Numbered from the stretch's first letter, positions 15,228-23,173 are shown. The stretch: 24,609 nt of DNA from an uncultured Eubacteriales bacterium (GCA_949742895.1 CATJRT010000219.1:1-24609); one strand, 5' to 3'. A program made the numbers and translations. Notes: a model not told the origin generated them from the letters alone.

Positions 15228-16550
15228 ATGGCATCTGCCAGAGAGGTAGCCATGCTCACCTTGGCTGCTTGTGAGCATCAAGGCGCGTGGTTGGACGGTT
15301 GTTTGAAGCGAATTCTGCGGGAACAGAAGCTGGATCGCCGGGATGCAGCGCTGGCAACCCACATATGTTTTGGGGTAATGCAAAATAAACTGCTGATTGA
15401 CTGGTATCTTTCGGCGTTCTGTCACAGCAAGTTGAAAAAGCTGGATGTAAATGTGCTGTGTAATCTGCGGGCGGCGGTATATCAGCTTCTGTTTTTAAAC
15501 AAGGTTCCTGCCAGTGCAGCGGTAAACGAAGCTGTGGAGCTGACTCGAAAGCATTGCCGCAATCCGCGAGCGGCAGGCATGGTCAACGGCATCCTGCGCA
15601 CCATACTCCGGCAGGGAGAATTACCTGAACCAAAAGGATGTGACAAGGCAGAATCATTGTCGCTGAAATATAGCCATCCTCGGTGGTTGGTGGAGGAATT
15701 TGAAGCTGCGCTGGGTTTGGACGGCACCCAGGCGTTGCTGGATGCAGACAACCAGAGCCCTCTTACTGTGGCCCAGGTTAACACCCTATGGATCGATACC
15801 CAGCAGCTATGTGGAGAACTGCGTGCAGAAGGGGTGGAGGCGGAGCCTCACCCTTGGCTATCGGATTGTCTGCTCCTTGCCGGAACTGGAAATTTGGAGC
15901 AGCTTACAGCTTTTCAGGAAGGAAGATTCTATGTGCAGGACGCGGCTGCGCGGCTGGCAGTGACGGCTTCTGGCGTAAAACCGGGGGACCATGTACTGGA
16001 CTGCTGTGCCGCTCCCGGTGGAAAATCATTTGCTGCTGCCATTACCATGGAAAACCAGGGAGAGGTTTTCTCCTGCGACATTCATCCGCACAAAATTAAA
16101 CTGTTGGAGGCGGGCCGGGATCGATTGGGGTTATCCATCATACAGCCTTGCCTGCAAAGCGCTTCCGCTGTTCAGGAGGAGTGGCTGGGCGACTTTGATG
16201 TGGTGATAACCGACGTGCCCTGTTCCGGGCTGGGCATTATCCGAAAAAAACCGGATATTCGCTATAAGGCTCCGGAACCGTTGGAGGGACTTCCCAAAGT
16301 CCAACGGAGTATTCTGGATAATTGCTGCCACTATGTCCGTCCTGGGGGAACGCTGATTTACTCCACCTGTACGCTGCTGCGCCGGGAAAATGAGGATGTA
16401 GTGGATGGATTCCTATCGGAGCATCCACAGTTCGTTTTGGAGTCATTTGAGCTGCCCCATTTAGGAGTCCAGCCCGGAATGATCACCTTCTGGCCCCATA
16501 TCCATGAAACGGATGGCTTTTTTGTGGCACGCCTGCATAGGAAGGAGTGA
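15228..16550 (+). CDS. rsmB: 16S rRNA (cytosine-5) methyltransferase RsmB
   Basis: Methylates a cytosine of 16S rRNA (C967 in E. coli numbering). The 440 residues include an N-terminal NusB-like RNA-binding domain (about 1-135, with RDAALATHICFGVMQNK and ASAAVNEAVELTRKHC). A Rossmann methyltransferase domain follows, with the SAM loop DCCAAPGGKS (about 258-267), VITDVPCSGLG (Cys332) and STCTLLRRENE (Cys381), the two-cysteine arrangement of m5C enzymes. AGAGG (15216-15220) lies seven bases before the ATG. Confidence 0.96.
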   Translation: MASAREVAMLTLAACEHQGAWLDGCLKRILREQKLDRRDAALATHICFGVMQNKLLIDWYLSAFCHSKLKKLDVNVLCNLRAAVYQLLFLNKVPASAAVNEAVELTRKHCRNPRAAGMVNGILRTILRQGELPEPKGCDKAESLSLKYSHPRWLVEEFEAALGLDGTQALLDADNQSPLTVAQVNTLWIDTQQLCGELRAEGVEAEPHPWLSDCLLLAGTGNLEQLTAFQEGRFYVQDAAARLAVTASGVKPGDHVLDCCAAPGGKSFAAAITMENQGEVFSCDIHPHKIKLLEAGRDRLGLSIIQPCLQSASAVQEEWLGDFDVVITDVPCSGLGIIRKKPDIRYKAPEPLEGLPKVQRSILDNCCHYVRPGGTLIYSTCTLLRRENEDVVDGFLSEHPQFVLESFELPHLGVQPGMITFWPHIHETDGFFVARLHRKE

Positions 16551-16555
16551 GGCTC

Positions 16556-17608
16556 TTGAACGATATCAAATCCATGTTGCCAGAGGAGCTTTCTGCCAGC
16601 CTAAAGGAGATGGGCCAGCCCAATTTTCGTGCAATGCAGATATTTCGCTGGCTTCATCAGGGCGTGGAATCCTTTGACGAGATGACCAACCTTCCAAAGT
16701 CTCTACGGGACCAACTTGCGGCAGAGTTTTGGCTTACTGTTCCGATGGTGGAACGTAAGCAGGTGTCCCGGCTGGACGGAACCATCAAATATCTTTGGAG
16801 ACTTTGGGACGAAAATTGCATTGAAACGGTTTTGATGCGGTACAAGTATGGCAATACTGTCTGTGTGTCCAGTCAGGTGGGGTGCAATATGGGCTGTGTG
16901 TTTTGCGCCTCCACACTGGGGGGCAAGGTGCGGGACTTGACTCCTTCTGAAATTTTGGACCAGATCATTTTCACACAGAAGGACAGTGGAGAGAAGATTT
17001 CCAACATTGTTATGATGGGGATTGGCGAACCGCTGGATAATTTTGACAATGTGCTTCGGTTCCTTTCGTTGGTTAACCACCCGGATGGGGTGAACATTGG
17101 GATGCGGCATATCTCCCTGTCTACCTGCGGCCTTACAAAGAAAATTGACAAACTGGCCCAGTTTGGGTTACAATTAACCCTCAGCGTTTCTCTCCACGCA
17201 CCAAATAATGAAATACGGTCACGTCTGATGCCGGTGAACCGATCCGTGGGTGTAGACGAGCTTATGGATACCTGTCGCCGGTACTTTGAGGCCACTGGGC
17301 GGCGGATATCCTATGAATATGCTATGATTGACGGGATTAATGACAGCGATGACCAGGCTGACCGGTTGGCAGCCTTGCTGGAGGGCCAACTTGGTCATGT
17401 GAATTTGATTCCGCTGAACGATGTGGCAGAATCGCCGCTAAAGCCTAGCCGCCGGGTGAGGCAGTTCCAGCAGCGGCTGGAGGCTCATGGTGTTACGGCC
17501 ACTGTCCGCCGCAAGTTGGGTGGAGATATTGATGCTTCCTGTGGGCAGCTGCGTAGAAAGCAGATATGCGAACAGCAGGCAAACCCCGGAAAGGAGGGGC
17601 TTATGTGA
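16556..17608 (+). CDS. rlmN: 23S rRNA/tRNA adenine-C2 methyltransferase RlmN (radical SAM)
   Basis: Methylates C2 of an adenosine in 23S rRNA (A2503 in E. coli) and in some tRNAs. The 350 residues hold the iron-sulfur motif Cys110-x3-Cys114-x2-Cys117 (GCNMGCVFCAST), the upstream conserved Cys103 in CVSSQVGC, GIGEPLDNFDNV, and the methyl-carrying cysteine near 329 in DIDASCGQLR. Both mechanism cysteines are intact. I choose the TTG at 16556 because AAGGAG ends eight bases upstream and MNDIKSML matches family starts; a GTG at 16547 overlaps that site. The stop overlaps the phosphatase start. Confidence 0.96.
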   Translation: MNDIKSMLPEELSASLKEMGQPNFRAMQIFRWLHQGVESFDEMTNLPKSLRDQLAAEFWLTVPMVERKQVSRLDGTIKYLWRLWDENCIETVLMRYKYGNTVCVSSQVGCNMGCVFCASTLGGKVRDLTPSEILDQIIFTQKDSGEKISNIVMMGIGEPLDNFDNVLRFLSLVNHPDGVNIGMRHISLSTCGLTKKIDKLAQFGLQLTLSVSLHAPNNEIRSRLMPVNRSVGVDELMDTCRRYFEATGRRISYEYAMIDGINDSDDQADRLAALLEGQLGHVNLIPLNDVAESPLKPSRRVRQFQQRLEAHGVTATVRRKLGGDIDASCGQLRRKQICEQQANPGKEGLM

Positions 17609-18342
17609 AACTATTTGGATTGACAGACGTAGGCTGCGTGCGAGAGGACAACCAAGACAGCTACGCGTTCCACAATCTGGATGACGAAATGGCCGTGATG
17701 GTGGTATGCGACGGTATGGGCGGCGAACAGGCAGGTAATGTAGCTAGCGCAGTGGCGGTAGAGACCTTTTCTGCTGCGGTGGAGGCGGAGTTGGCCAGCG
17801 GCGTTCCAGATGACCCGGAGCGTCGGGAGGACGTTCTTGCCAGCGCCTGCCAAAGGGCAAATCGAAGGGTATATGAGCTGGCCAGGGACAACCCGAAGTA
17901 CCGAGGAATGGGCACCACACTTGTGGCAGTGCTGGTGCTGCCAGAGGAATCCTATGTGGTCAATGTAGGGGATAGCCGGTGCTACCTCCTTGAAAATGGG
18001 ACGATTCGGCAAATCACTGTGGACCATTCAGTGGTCCAGTTGTTGGTGGACCGGGGGGAGATTACAGTGGAGGAAGCCCGGATCCACCCAAAGAAGAATT
18101 TAATTACCCGTGCCCTGGGTGTGGAGCGGACGGTGTCGTATGACCTGATCCGGGTGGAGAATGAGCCGGGCAGCCGTCTGTTGCTGTGCAGCGATGGGCT
18201 GAGCAATGTTCTGCCCGACAAGGTGTTGGTCCAAGAGGCTCGCAGGGAGGCAGACCCGGAGTTGCTTTGCCGCAGGCTGTTGAGCATGACGTTGGAGCAG
18301 GGGGCGCCAGACAATGTGACCGTTGTGCTGGCGCAGCTGTAA
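17605..18342 (+). CDS. prpC: PP2C-type Ser/Thr protein phosphatase (PrpC/Stp)
   Basis: 245 residues, the compact bacterial PPM form. Metal and phosphate motifs are in order: TDVGCVREDNQDSY, VCDGMGGEQAG, NVGDSRCYL, HSVVQLLVDRGEI, ITRALG, LLCSDGLSNVL and DNVTVVLAQL. It reverses phosphorylation by the adjacent kinase. The GTG at 17605 follows AAGGAGG (17591-17597) by seven bases and overlaps the rlmN stop by four bases (GTGA). Confidence 0.96.
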   Translation: MKLFGLTDVGCVREDNQDSYAFHNLDDEMAVMVVCDGMGGEQAGNVASAVAVETFSAAVEAELASGVPDDPERREDVLASACQRANRRVYELARDNPKYRGMGTTLVAVLVLPEESYVVNVGDSRCYLLENGTIRQITVDHSVVQLLVDRGEITVEEARIHPKKNLITRALGVERTVSYDLIRVENEPGSRLLLCSDGLSNVLPDKVLVQEARREADPELLCRRLLSMTLEQGAPDNVTVVLAQL

Positions 18343-18360
18343 ACGAGGAGGACTTTTACC

Positions 18361-20487
18361 ATGGAACAATACATAGGTAAAATGCTGGACAACCGCTATG
18401 AGATACTGGAATGTATCGGCACAGGCGGAATGGCCATGGTCTATAAGGCCCGCTGCCACCGGCTGAACCGATTGGTGGCGGTAAAGATTCTAAAGCCGGA
18501 GCTGGCCCGCGACGCGGATTTCCGCCGCCGGTTCCACGATGAATCTCAAGCTGTAGCCATGCTGTCCCACGCTAACATCGTTTCGGTATACGATGTGAGT
18601 CACTCCGATGGGCTGAACTATATTGTGATGGAACTGATCGACGGTATGACCCTCAAGCAGTATATGCAGAAACGGGGAATGCCGCTGAACTGGCGGGAAG
18701 CCCTGCATTTCATCACTCAAATCGTGCAGGCCCTGGGCCACGCCCATAGCCGGGGTATTATCCACCGGGACATCAAACCCCACAATGTGTTGGTACTTCG
18801 TGACGGAAGCGTGAAGGTGACGGATTTTGGCATTGCTCAGCTTGCCAGCGTTGCTCAGACCACGATGACCCAGGAGGCTATTGGATCCGTCCATTATATT
18901 TCGCCGGAGCAGGCAAGGGGAAGCCATGTGGATTGCCGCACTGACATCTATTCTGCCGGGGTAGTGCTGTATGAGATGCTGACCGGTCGGCTACCCTTTG
19001 AGGGAGACACACCGGTGAATGTGGCCATCCAGCACATCAACTCTATCCCCATCCGGCCCCGGGAGCTGAACCCAGACATTCCACCAGTTCTGGAAGCTAT
19101 TACTATGAAGGCCATGGCCCATGAGCTGGATCAAAGATATGCCTCGGCAGAGGAGATGTTGGAGGAGCTCAAGGAGTTCCGAAAGAATCCTAATATGGCA
19201 ATGACCCATGAAGCATCTCAGTTCGATGTGGTAGATGAACCTACTATGGTAGTGTCTGTTGACAAGTTGCCGGTTCAGGACAGGTGCGTCAGGCGGGACA
19301 GTGTAGAAAGCAGCCACAGCGGAACACGTCGGCGCCTGGAACCTGAGTCTGAACCGAAGGAGGAGGATGAACCGCCCCGCAGAGGCGGCGGCGCAATCAC
19401 TGCGGTGATTGCCACGCTGATTATCCTGCTGTTCGTAGGTGGGATGGTTTTTTTCCTCTATAATTTCTTTATCGGTGACAACGCTGAAGAACCAAAGGAA
19501 TTCGCAGTTCCCCGCATTTTAGGCTATACAGTGGAAGAGCTTGAACAGAATCCCACAATTTTGGGTGATTTCAAGCTGGAGGTCGCCGCCACCATACAAA
19601 GCGATGAGTACGAGGAAGGAGAAATATGCAGCCAGAGTCCTGAAGCGGATTCCATAGTGAAAAAGGGAAATATGACCATCACAGTGAGTATCTGCGGCGG
19701 TAAAGACGAGATGTATCTGCCTGAAGTGGAATCCTGGGACTCACGGCGGGCCCTGAGCGTACTTCAGAACGAGATGGGACTGAAGGTGGAGCAGGAGAAG
19801 GCCAGCTCCGATACCATCGCGGAGGGATATGTGATCTCTATCGACCCCATGCCAAATACGCGGGTGAATAAGGGCGACACAGTGACCATCGTCATCAGCA
19901 CTGGCCGGGAGATCCCTCAGCGGACAGTACCGGACTTTGTCAACATGAAGTTCTCTACGGTGGAAAGTCAGTTGGATGCGGTGGGGTTGTCCTTGGGCAG
20001 AGTCAAGGAAATGCACCATGATGAGTATGCCGAAGGTAGGGTGATATGGCAGAGCCTCGAGCCGTATAAGGAGGTGGACGAGGGGAGGAAGATTGACTTC
20101 TGGGTCAGCCTTGGCCCGGAGGAGACCTCTCAGCCCCCCGAGTCTGAAGCCGTGGCCAGTGAGGAACCGATGCCCCCCACACCTACGATAGAGCCGACCC
20201 CCACACCCACGCCGGAGCCTACCGCGACCCCGGAGCCGCCCTCTCCGCCCTCTGAGGCTGTTGCGGATGTACCCAGCACACAGACCATTTTTGTTGATCT
20301 GAGCAACTACACGGGAACAGTGAACGTGCGTATTGTGGTAGGGGACACCACCATCTATGACAACGGAGTGGATGCGGATATGGAATCCAGCGTGAGCCGG
20401 AGTTATGTTGCTTCCGGCCTGCATACGGTATATATTTATATCAACGATTTGCTGGTAGACAGGTATCCCCTGAATTTTGACCCATGA
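18361..20487 (+). CDS. prkC: PASTA-domain Ser/Thr protein kinase (PrkC/Stk)
   Basis: 708 residues. Cytoplasmic kinase domain (about 13-272): glycine loop IGTGGMAMV, Lys42, HRDIKPHNV (Asp137), DFG (155-157), SPEQARG. A charged juxtamembrane stretch follows, then one membrane helix (about 345-370) and three external PASTA repeats (about 380-448, 450-520, 523-592, each with the GYVI/G-x-V-x-x-Q-x-P type pattern) that sense muropeptides or lipid II in this family. Then comes a Pro/Thr/Glu linker (PTPTIEPTPTPTPEP) and a final beta-rich domain of about 80 residues (TIFVDLSNYTGTVNVRIVV to the end) that resembles an Ig-like fold. GAGGAGG (18345-18351) precedes the ATG. Partner phosphatase upstream; rsgA overlaps downstream by four bases. 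Confidence 0.97.
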   Translation: MEQYIGKMLDNRYEILECIGTGGMAMVYKARCHRLNRLVAVKILKPELARDADFRRRFHDESQAVAMLSHANIVSVYDVSHSDGLNYIVMELIDGMTLKQYMQKRGMPLNWREALHFITQIVQALGHAHSRGIIHRDIKPHNVLVLRDGSVKVTDFGIAQLASVAQTTMTQEAIGSVHYISPEQARGSHVDCRTDIYSAGVVLYEMLTGRLPFEGDTPVNVAIQHINSIPIRPRELNPDIPPVLEAITMKAMAHELDQRYASAEEMLEELKEFRKNPNMAMTHEASQFDVVDEPTMVVSVDKLPVQDRCVRRDSVESSHSGTRRRLEPESEPKEEDEPPRRGGGAITAVIATLIILLFVGGMVFFLYNFFIGDNAEEPKEFAVPRILGYTVEELEQNPTILGDFKLEVAATIQSDEYEEGEICSQSPEADSIVKKGNMTITVSICGGKDEMYLPEVESWDSRRALSVLQNEMGLKVEQEKASSDTIAEGYVISIDPMPNTRVNKGDTVTIVISTGREIPQRTVPDFVNMKFSTVESQLDAVGLSLGRVKEMHHDEYAEGRVIWQSLEPYKEVDEGRKIDFWVSLGPEETSQPPESEAVASEEPMPPTPTIEPTPTPTPEPTATPEPPSPPSEAVADVPSTQTIFVDLSNYTGTVNVRIVVGDTTIYDNGVDADMESSVSRSYVASGLHTVYIYINDLLVDRYPLNFDP

Positions 20488-21377
20488 CAGGACGAATCAT
20501 CAAGGCGTTAAGTGGGTTTTATTATGTGGATACCGGAGAAGGAAAGGCCATTCCCTGCCGGGGACGGGGTAAGTTGCGTCATCAGAGGCTGACGCCGCTG
20601 GTAGGCGACCAGGTGGAAATCACCTGTATGGATGATGGGAGCGGCATGGTAGACGCCATCCTACCCCGAAAAAACCAGTTCCTCCGGCCTATGGTCGCCA
20701 ATATTGATCAACTGATCATCGTGGCTTCTGGAGCAATTCCGGTGACAGACCCGTTTCTCATTGACCGCATGGCCGCTATGGCAGAGTGGAAGGGCTGTGA
20801 TGTATTGATCTGTTTCAACAAGTGCGATATGAAGCGGGCGGATGGGCTGGCACAGCTTTACCAGGCTGCAGGTTATGCCACCCTCCAGGTCAGCGCGAAG
20901 ACAGCTCAAGGAATTCCGGATCTTGCTATTGCGCTAAGTGAAAAGGTGTCTGCCTTTACAGGGAATTCTGGCGTTGGTAAGTCCAGTATCCTCAATGCCA
21001 TTCAGCCAGGGCTTAGGCTCCAGGCAGGAGAGGTGAGCGAAAAGCTGGGCCGGGGCCGCCATACGACCCGCCATGTGGAGCTATTCCAAGTGGGCGGCGG
21101 ACTGGTGGCGGATACACCGGGATTCTCTGCCTTTGACGTGGAGCAGATGGAGGCGATTCCAAAAGAGGAGCTTGCCGCGGCATTTCGGGAGTTCCGGCTT
21201 TACGACGGACGGTGCCGTTTTCAGGGCTGCGCCCACGTAAAGGATCGGGGGTGCGCAGTGCGGGACGCACTTGCAGAAGGGAGCATTGCCCTAAGCCGCC
21301 ATCAAAGCTATGTCCGCCTGTATGAGCAGGCAAAGGAAGTGCCTGCCTGGGAAAAGATTAAAGGCCGACTGATTTGA
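20484..21377 (+). CDS. rsgA: Ribosome small-subunit-dependent GTPase RsgA
   Basis: 297 residues: an N-terminal OB fold (about 1-65, GRIIKALSGFYYV), then the circularly permuted GTPase with G4 NKCD (112-115) before G1 GNSGVGKS (160-167), GRGRHTTRHVEL, and G3 DTPG (210-213). A C-terminal zinc module uses Cys244, Cys249, His251 and Cys257. It checks late 30S maturation, and in Firmicutes its activity is linked to PrkC phosphorylation. It overlaps prkC by four bases. rpe and the thiamine pyrophosphokinase gene that often follow are absent; a terminator-like hairpin comes 10 bases after the stop. Confidence 0.96.
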   Translation: MTGRIIKALSGFYYVDTGEGKAIPCRGRGKLRHQRLTPLVGDQVEITCMDDGSGMVDAILPRKNQFLRPMVANIDQLIIVASGAIPVTDPFLIDRMAAMAEWKGCDVLICFNKCDMKRADGLAQLYQAAGYATLQVSAKTAQGIPDLAIALSEKVSAFTGNSGVGKSSILNAIQPGLRLQAGEVSEKLGRGRHTTRHVELFQVGGGLVADTPGFSAFDVEQMEAIPKEELAAAFREFRLYDGRCRFQGCAHVKDRGCAVRDALAEGSIALSRHQSYVRLYEQAKEVPAWEKIKGRLI

Positions 21378-21387
21378 CAGGAACCGG

Positions 21388-21444
21388 ACAGCCCCCTTTT
21401 TCATATGCTGGTATAAATCCAGCGATGAGAAAGGGGGCTGTTTT
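21388..21444 (+). terminator. Long terminator-like hairpin that also holds the spoVM ribosome binding site
   Basis: ACAGCCCCCTTTTTCAT (21388-21404) pairs with ATGAGAAAGGGGGCTGT (21425-21441) with one G-U wobble. Inside, GCTGG/CCAGC extends the stem around a TATAAAT loop. Four Ts then one C follow. It is well placed to end the cdaA-rsgA message. The AAAGGGGG of the right arm is also the only ribosome binding site for the spoVM ATG at 21446, so read-through RNA would hide that site. Confidence 0.8.
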
Positions 21445-21445
21445 C

Positions 21446-21517
21446 ATGCGAGTCGTGGTGGTCAAGTTTCCGAAGGCACTGTGCGGACTGATGCGCAAGA
21501 TATTCCACATGGACTGA
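21446..21517 (+). CDS. spoVM: Stage V sporulation protein M (SpoVM), 23 residues
   Basis: A 23-codon gene encoding MRVVVVKFPKALCGLMRKI plus FHMD. It matches the SpoVM pattern known from Bacillus (short Lys/Arg start, K-x-PK-x-L-x-G, then a basic amphipathic helix): Lys7, Pro9, Lys10, Leu12, Gly14 and Arg17 align. SpoVM lies on the forespore outer membrane, recognises its positive curvature and anchors SpoIVA. Proline in the first third followed by an amphipathic helix is the known functional layout. AAAGGGGG (21430-21437) lies eight bases before the ATG. Position after prkC-rsgA agrees with Firmicutes gene order, and spoIVA lies 1.7 kb downstream. No clear sigma-E promoter was seen directly upstream. 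An in-frame ATG at 21425 would add seven residues but not the family start. Confidence 0.88.
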   Translation: MRVVVVKFPKALCGLMRKIFHMD

Positions 21518-21532
21518 ATTGGTGTAACGCTG

Positions 21533-21561
21533 GTATATCTGGGTAGGCTTCTTCATAAAGT
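21533..21561 (+). promoter_or_regulatory. Probable sigma-E promoter for the sipL-like gene
   Basis: -35-like GTATATC (21533-21539), 14-base spacer, -10-like CATAAAGT (21554-21561; consensus CATACAnT, one mismatch). A start near 21568 gives a leader of about 28 bases with AAGGAGAGG in it. Spacing matches the better promoter of spoIVA. Confidence 0.5.
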
Positions 21562-21595
21562 GATGGAAGAATACATGTAAGGAGAGGAAGCCTAT

Positions 21596-23101
21596 ATGGA
21601 ACTGCAATGCATGACATTGGAGGGCTATCGCCCGGCCTGCGATATGATGTTTTCCCAAGAGGAGACGCTGGAAAGCATTGTACCGGATGCATGCCCGGAT
21701 ATTTCCCGCATCGTCTCTGCGGTTGGCAGGTTTTTTTTGAAGGATAAGGAGCTGGGTGAAGGAACGCTCCGGTTTACCGGTATAGCAAAGGTTACTGTTT
21801 TATACATACCAGAAGGAGAGGAATTGCCCCGGGCATTGGAGGTAGCTATTCCAGTTCAGTGTGTCAGGGACGACCCCAGGTTTCACAGCAATTGTCCTGT
21901 CCACGCAGTAATTCAGGTATCCTCTGCAGACGCCCGAACAATCAATCCCAGAAAGGTGCTGGTCCGGGTCGAACTGACAGTATGGACGGCGGCCTATGCC
22001 AAAGAGAGCCGACAGCTGAGCTGTGACATATCCAACGGAGACGGGGATGGACTGGAGAAACTGTTTGCCACCACCAAATGCTGCTTGATTTCTGAGGTGA
22101 CAGAAAAGCCGTTCACCTTTTCGGATGTGCTGCGCCCCCCGGCATCAAAGCCGGAGATTGAGGAACTGCTGCTCTGCCGGGCCGAGCTGGGAGCTATGGA
22201 CGGAAAATTTATCGGAAAAAAGCTGGTGCTAAAAGGAGATATTCAGCTTGCCGTTCTTTACCGCAGCGGAGAAGGGATTGCCCAGGTTCGGTTTGACCTG
22301 CCCTATTCCCAGATACTGGACTTGGGGGACGAAGTGGAGGAGGCGGAGCCGGAGGGGACTGTGAGCCTCAAGAGCGTGGACTGCCGCCTGATGGACGGAG
22401 AATTGGAAGCTACGGTGGAGGCTCTGGCTCAGGCTGTGCTGTGGGTGCGCCGCCCGTTGACACTGATCAGCGACGCCTACTGCATCAGCCAGCCCATTGA
22501 GGTGGAGCGCACCCCTGTTCGGCTTTGCTCCATGGCAGAACGGTCCAGCCGCCGGGAAATGGCCAGAAAGCTGTGTGAGTGCGGCATTCCAGCCAAACAG
22601 GTTGTGGACTGCGCAATTACCGTGTCTGCTGTTGCAGGTGCGCCGGTAGAGGGGGGGATGGAGTTCAGCGGTCAGTTCAACGCCGCCGTGCTGTACCTCA
22701 GCGAGGACGATGCCCTATGCGGAATGGAGGCAACGATTCCTGTGAGCTGTCGGGTTGACTTGCCGGAGGGATGTTCCTGCACTTGCCGGTGCAGAAATAT
22801 TGGGGAAACCACTGCTGTCCCGGTCACTGGAGGGCTGGAGGTGCGTTTTGAGGCCGAGTTTTTCTGGACAACAACACAGGAGGAGCAGATTTACTGTGTC
22901 ACAGAAGTAAAACCTGGTACAGCTCAGATAACGGAAGCGCGGCCCTCTGTGGTGATCCGGCGGGTAGAGGAGGGAGAGTCCCTTTGGAATATTGCCAAGT
23001 TCTGTGGCGCTTCGGTGACAGATATTTGCGGCGCTAACGGCTTGCCCGCACAGGAAGTGGCAGGCGGAACACTGCTGCTGATCCCTACGAGAAGAAACTG
23101 A
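21596..23101 (+). CDS. sipL: SPOCS (DUF3794) and LysM domain spore protein, SipL-like
   Basis: 501 residues. It opens with the DUF3794-type block ESIVPDACPDISRIVSAVGR (about 27-46) and has about three SPOCS beta modules (roughly 30-160, 185-310, 335-440; strands such as GTLRFTGIAKVTVLYIPEGEE, KLVLKGDIQLAVLYRSGEG and MEFSGQFNAAVLYLSEDD). It ends in a LysM domain (about 455-499: VEEGESLWNIAKFC, SVTDICGANGL, GGTLLLIP). In Clostridioides difficile, SipL has this layout, and its LysM domain binds SpoIVA for coat assembly (counterpart of SpoVID). spoIVA lies next on the same strand, which supports SipL over other SPOCS-LysM proteins. It has many cysteines (CSCTCRC near 400), as in cross-linked coat proteins. 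AAGGAGAGG lies before the ATG. Confidence 0.85.
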   Translation: MELQCMTLEGYRPACDMMFSQEETLESIVPDACPDISRIVSAVGRFFLKDKELGEGTLRFTGIAKVTVLYIPEGEELPRALEVAIPVQCVRDDPRFHSNCPVHAVIQVSSADARTINPRKVLVRVELTVWTAAYAKESRQLSCDISNGDGDGLEKLFATTKCCLISEVTEKPFTFSDVLRPPASKPEIEELLLCRAELGAMDGKFIGKKLVLKGDIQLAVLYRSGEGIAQVRFDLPYSQILDLGDEVEEAEPEGTVSLKSVDCRLMDGELEATVEALAQAVLWVRRPLTLISDAYCISQPIEVERTPVRLCSMAERSSRREMARKLCECGIPAKQVVDCAITVSAVAGAPVEGGMEFSGQFNAAVLYLSEDDALCGMEATIPVSCRVDLPEGCSCTCRCRNIGETTAVPVTGGLEVRFEAEFFWTTTQEEQIYCVTEVKPGTAQITEARPSVVIRRVEEGESLWNIAKFCGASVTDICGANGLPAQEVAGGTLLLIPTRRN

Positions 23102-23110
23102 ATATGGCAA

Positions 23111-23145
23111 AAGGACGGCGTGGACAAAAACCACGCCGTCTTTGT
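23111..23145 (+). terminator. Rho-independent terminator after the sipL-like gene
   Basis: Perfect 10-bp stem GACGGCGTGG / CCACGCCGTC (23114-23123 with 23131-23140), loop ACAAAAA, then TTTGT; flanking A/T pairs can lengthen the stem. It ends against the -35 element of spoIVA, so spoIVA is a separate unit. Confidence 0.88.
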
Positions 23146-23173
23146 CATATTCCACAGCTTATCCCCATACATT
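23145..23173 (+). promoter_or_regulatory. Sigma-E promoter of spoIVA (near-perfect)
   Basis: -35 TCATATT (23145-23151), exactly 14 bases, then -10 CATACATT (23166-23173), which fits the Bacillus/Clostridium sigma-E consensus CATACAnT fully. Transcription would start near 23180, leaving about 26 bases of leader containing GAGGAGG. spoIVA is a classic mother-cell sigma-E gene. Confidence 0.85.

Noticed and set aside
21374..21379. TTGACA overlapping the rsgA stop as a -35 for spoVM
   Set aside because: At a 16-18 base distance the sequence is TTTTTC-like rather than a -10; TATAAA at 21412 is too far.
4831..23137. GGCGTGG/CCACGCC shared by the terminators at 4826-4854 and 23111-23145 as a repeated element
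   Set aside because: The match is only seven bases in GC-rich stems with different loops and flanks, so chance is sufficient.
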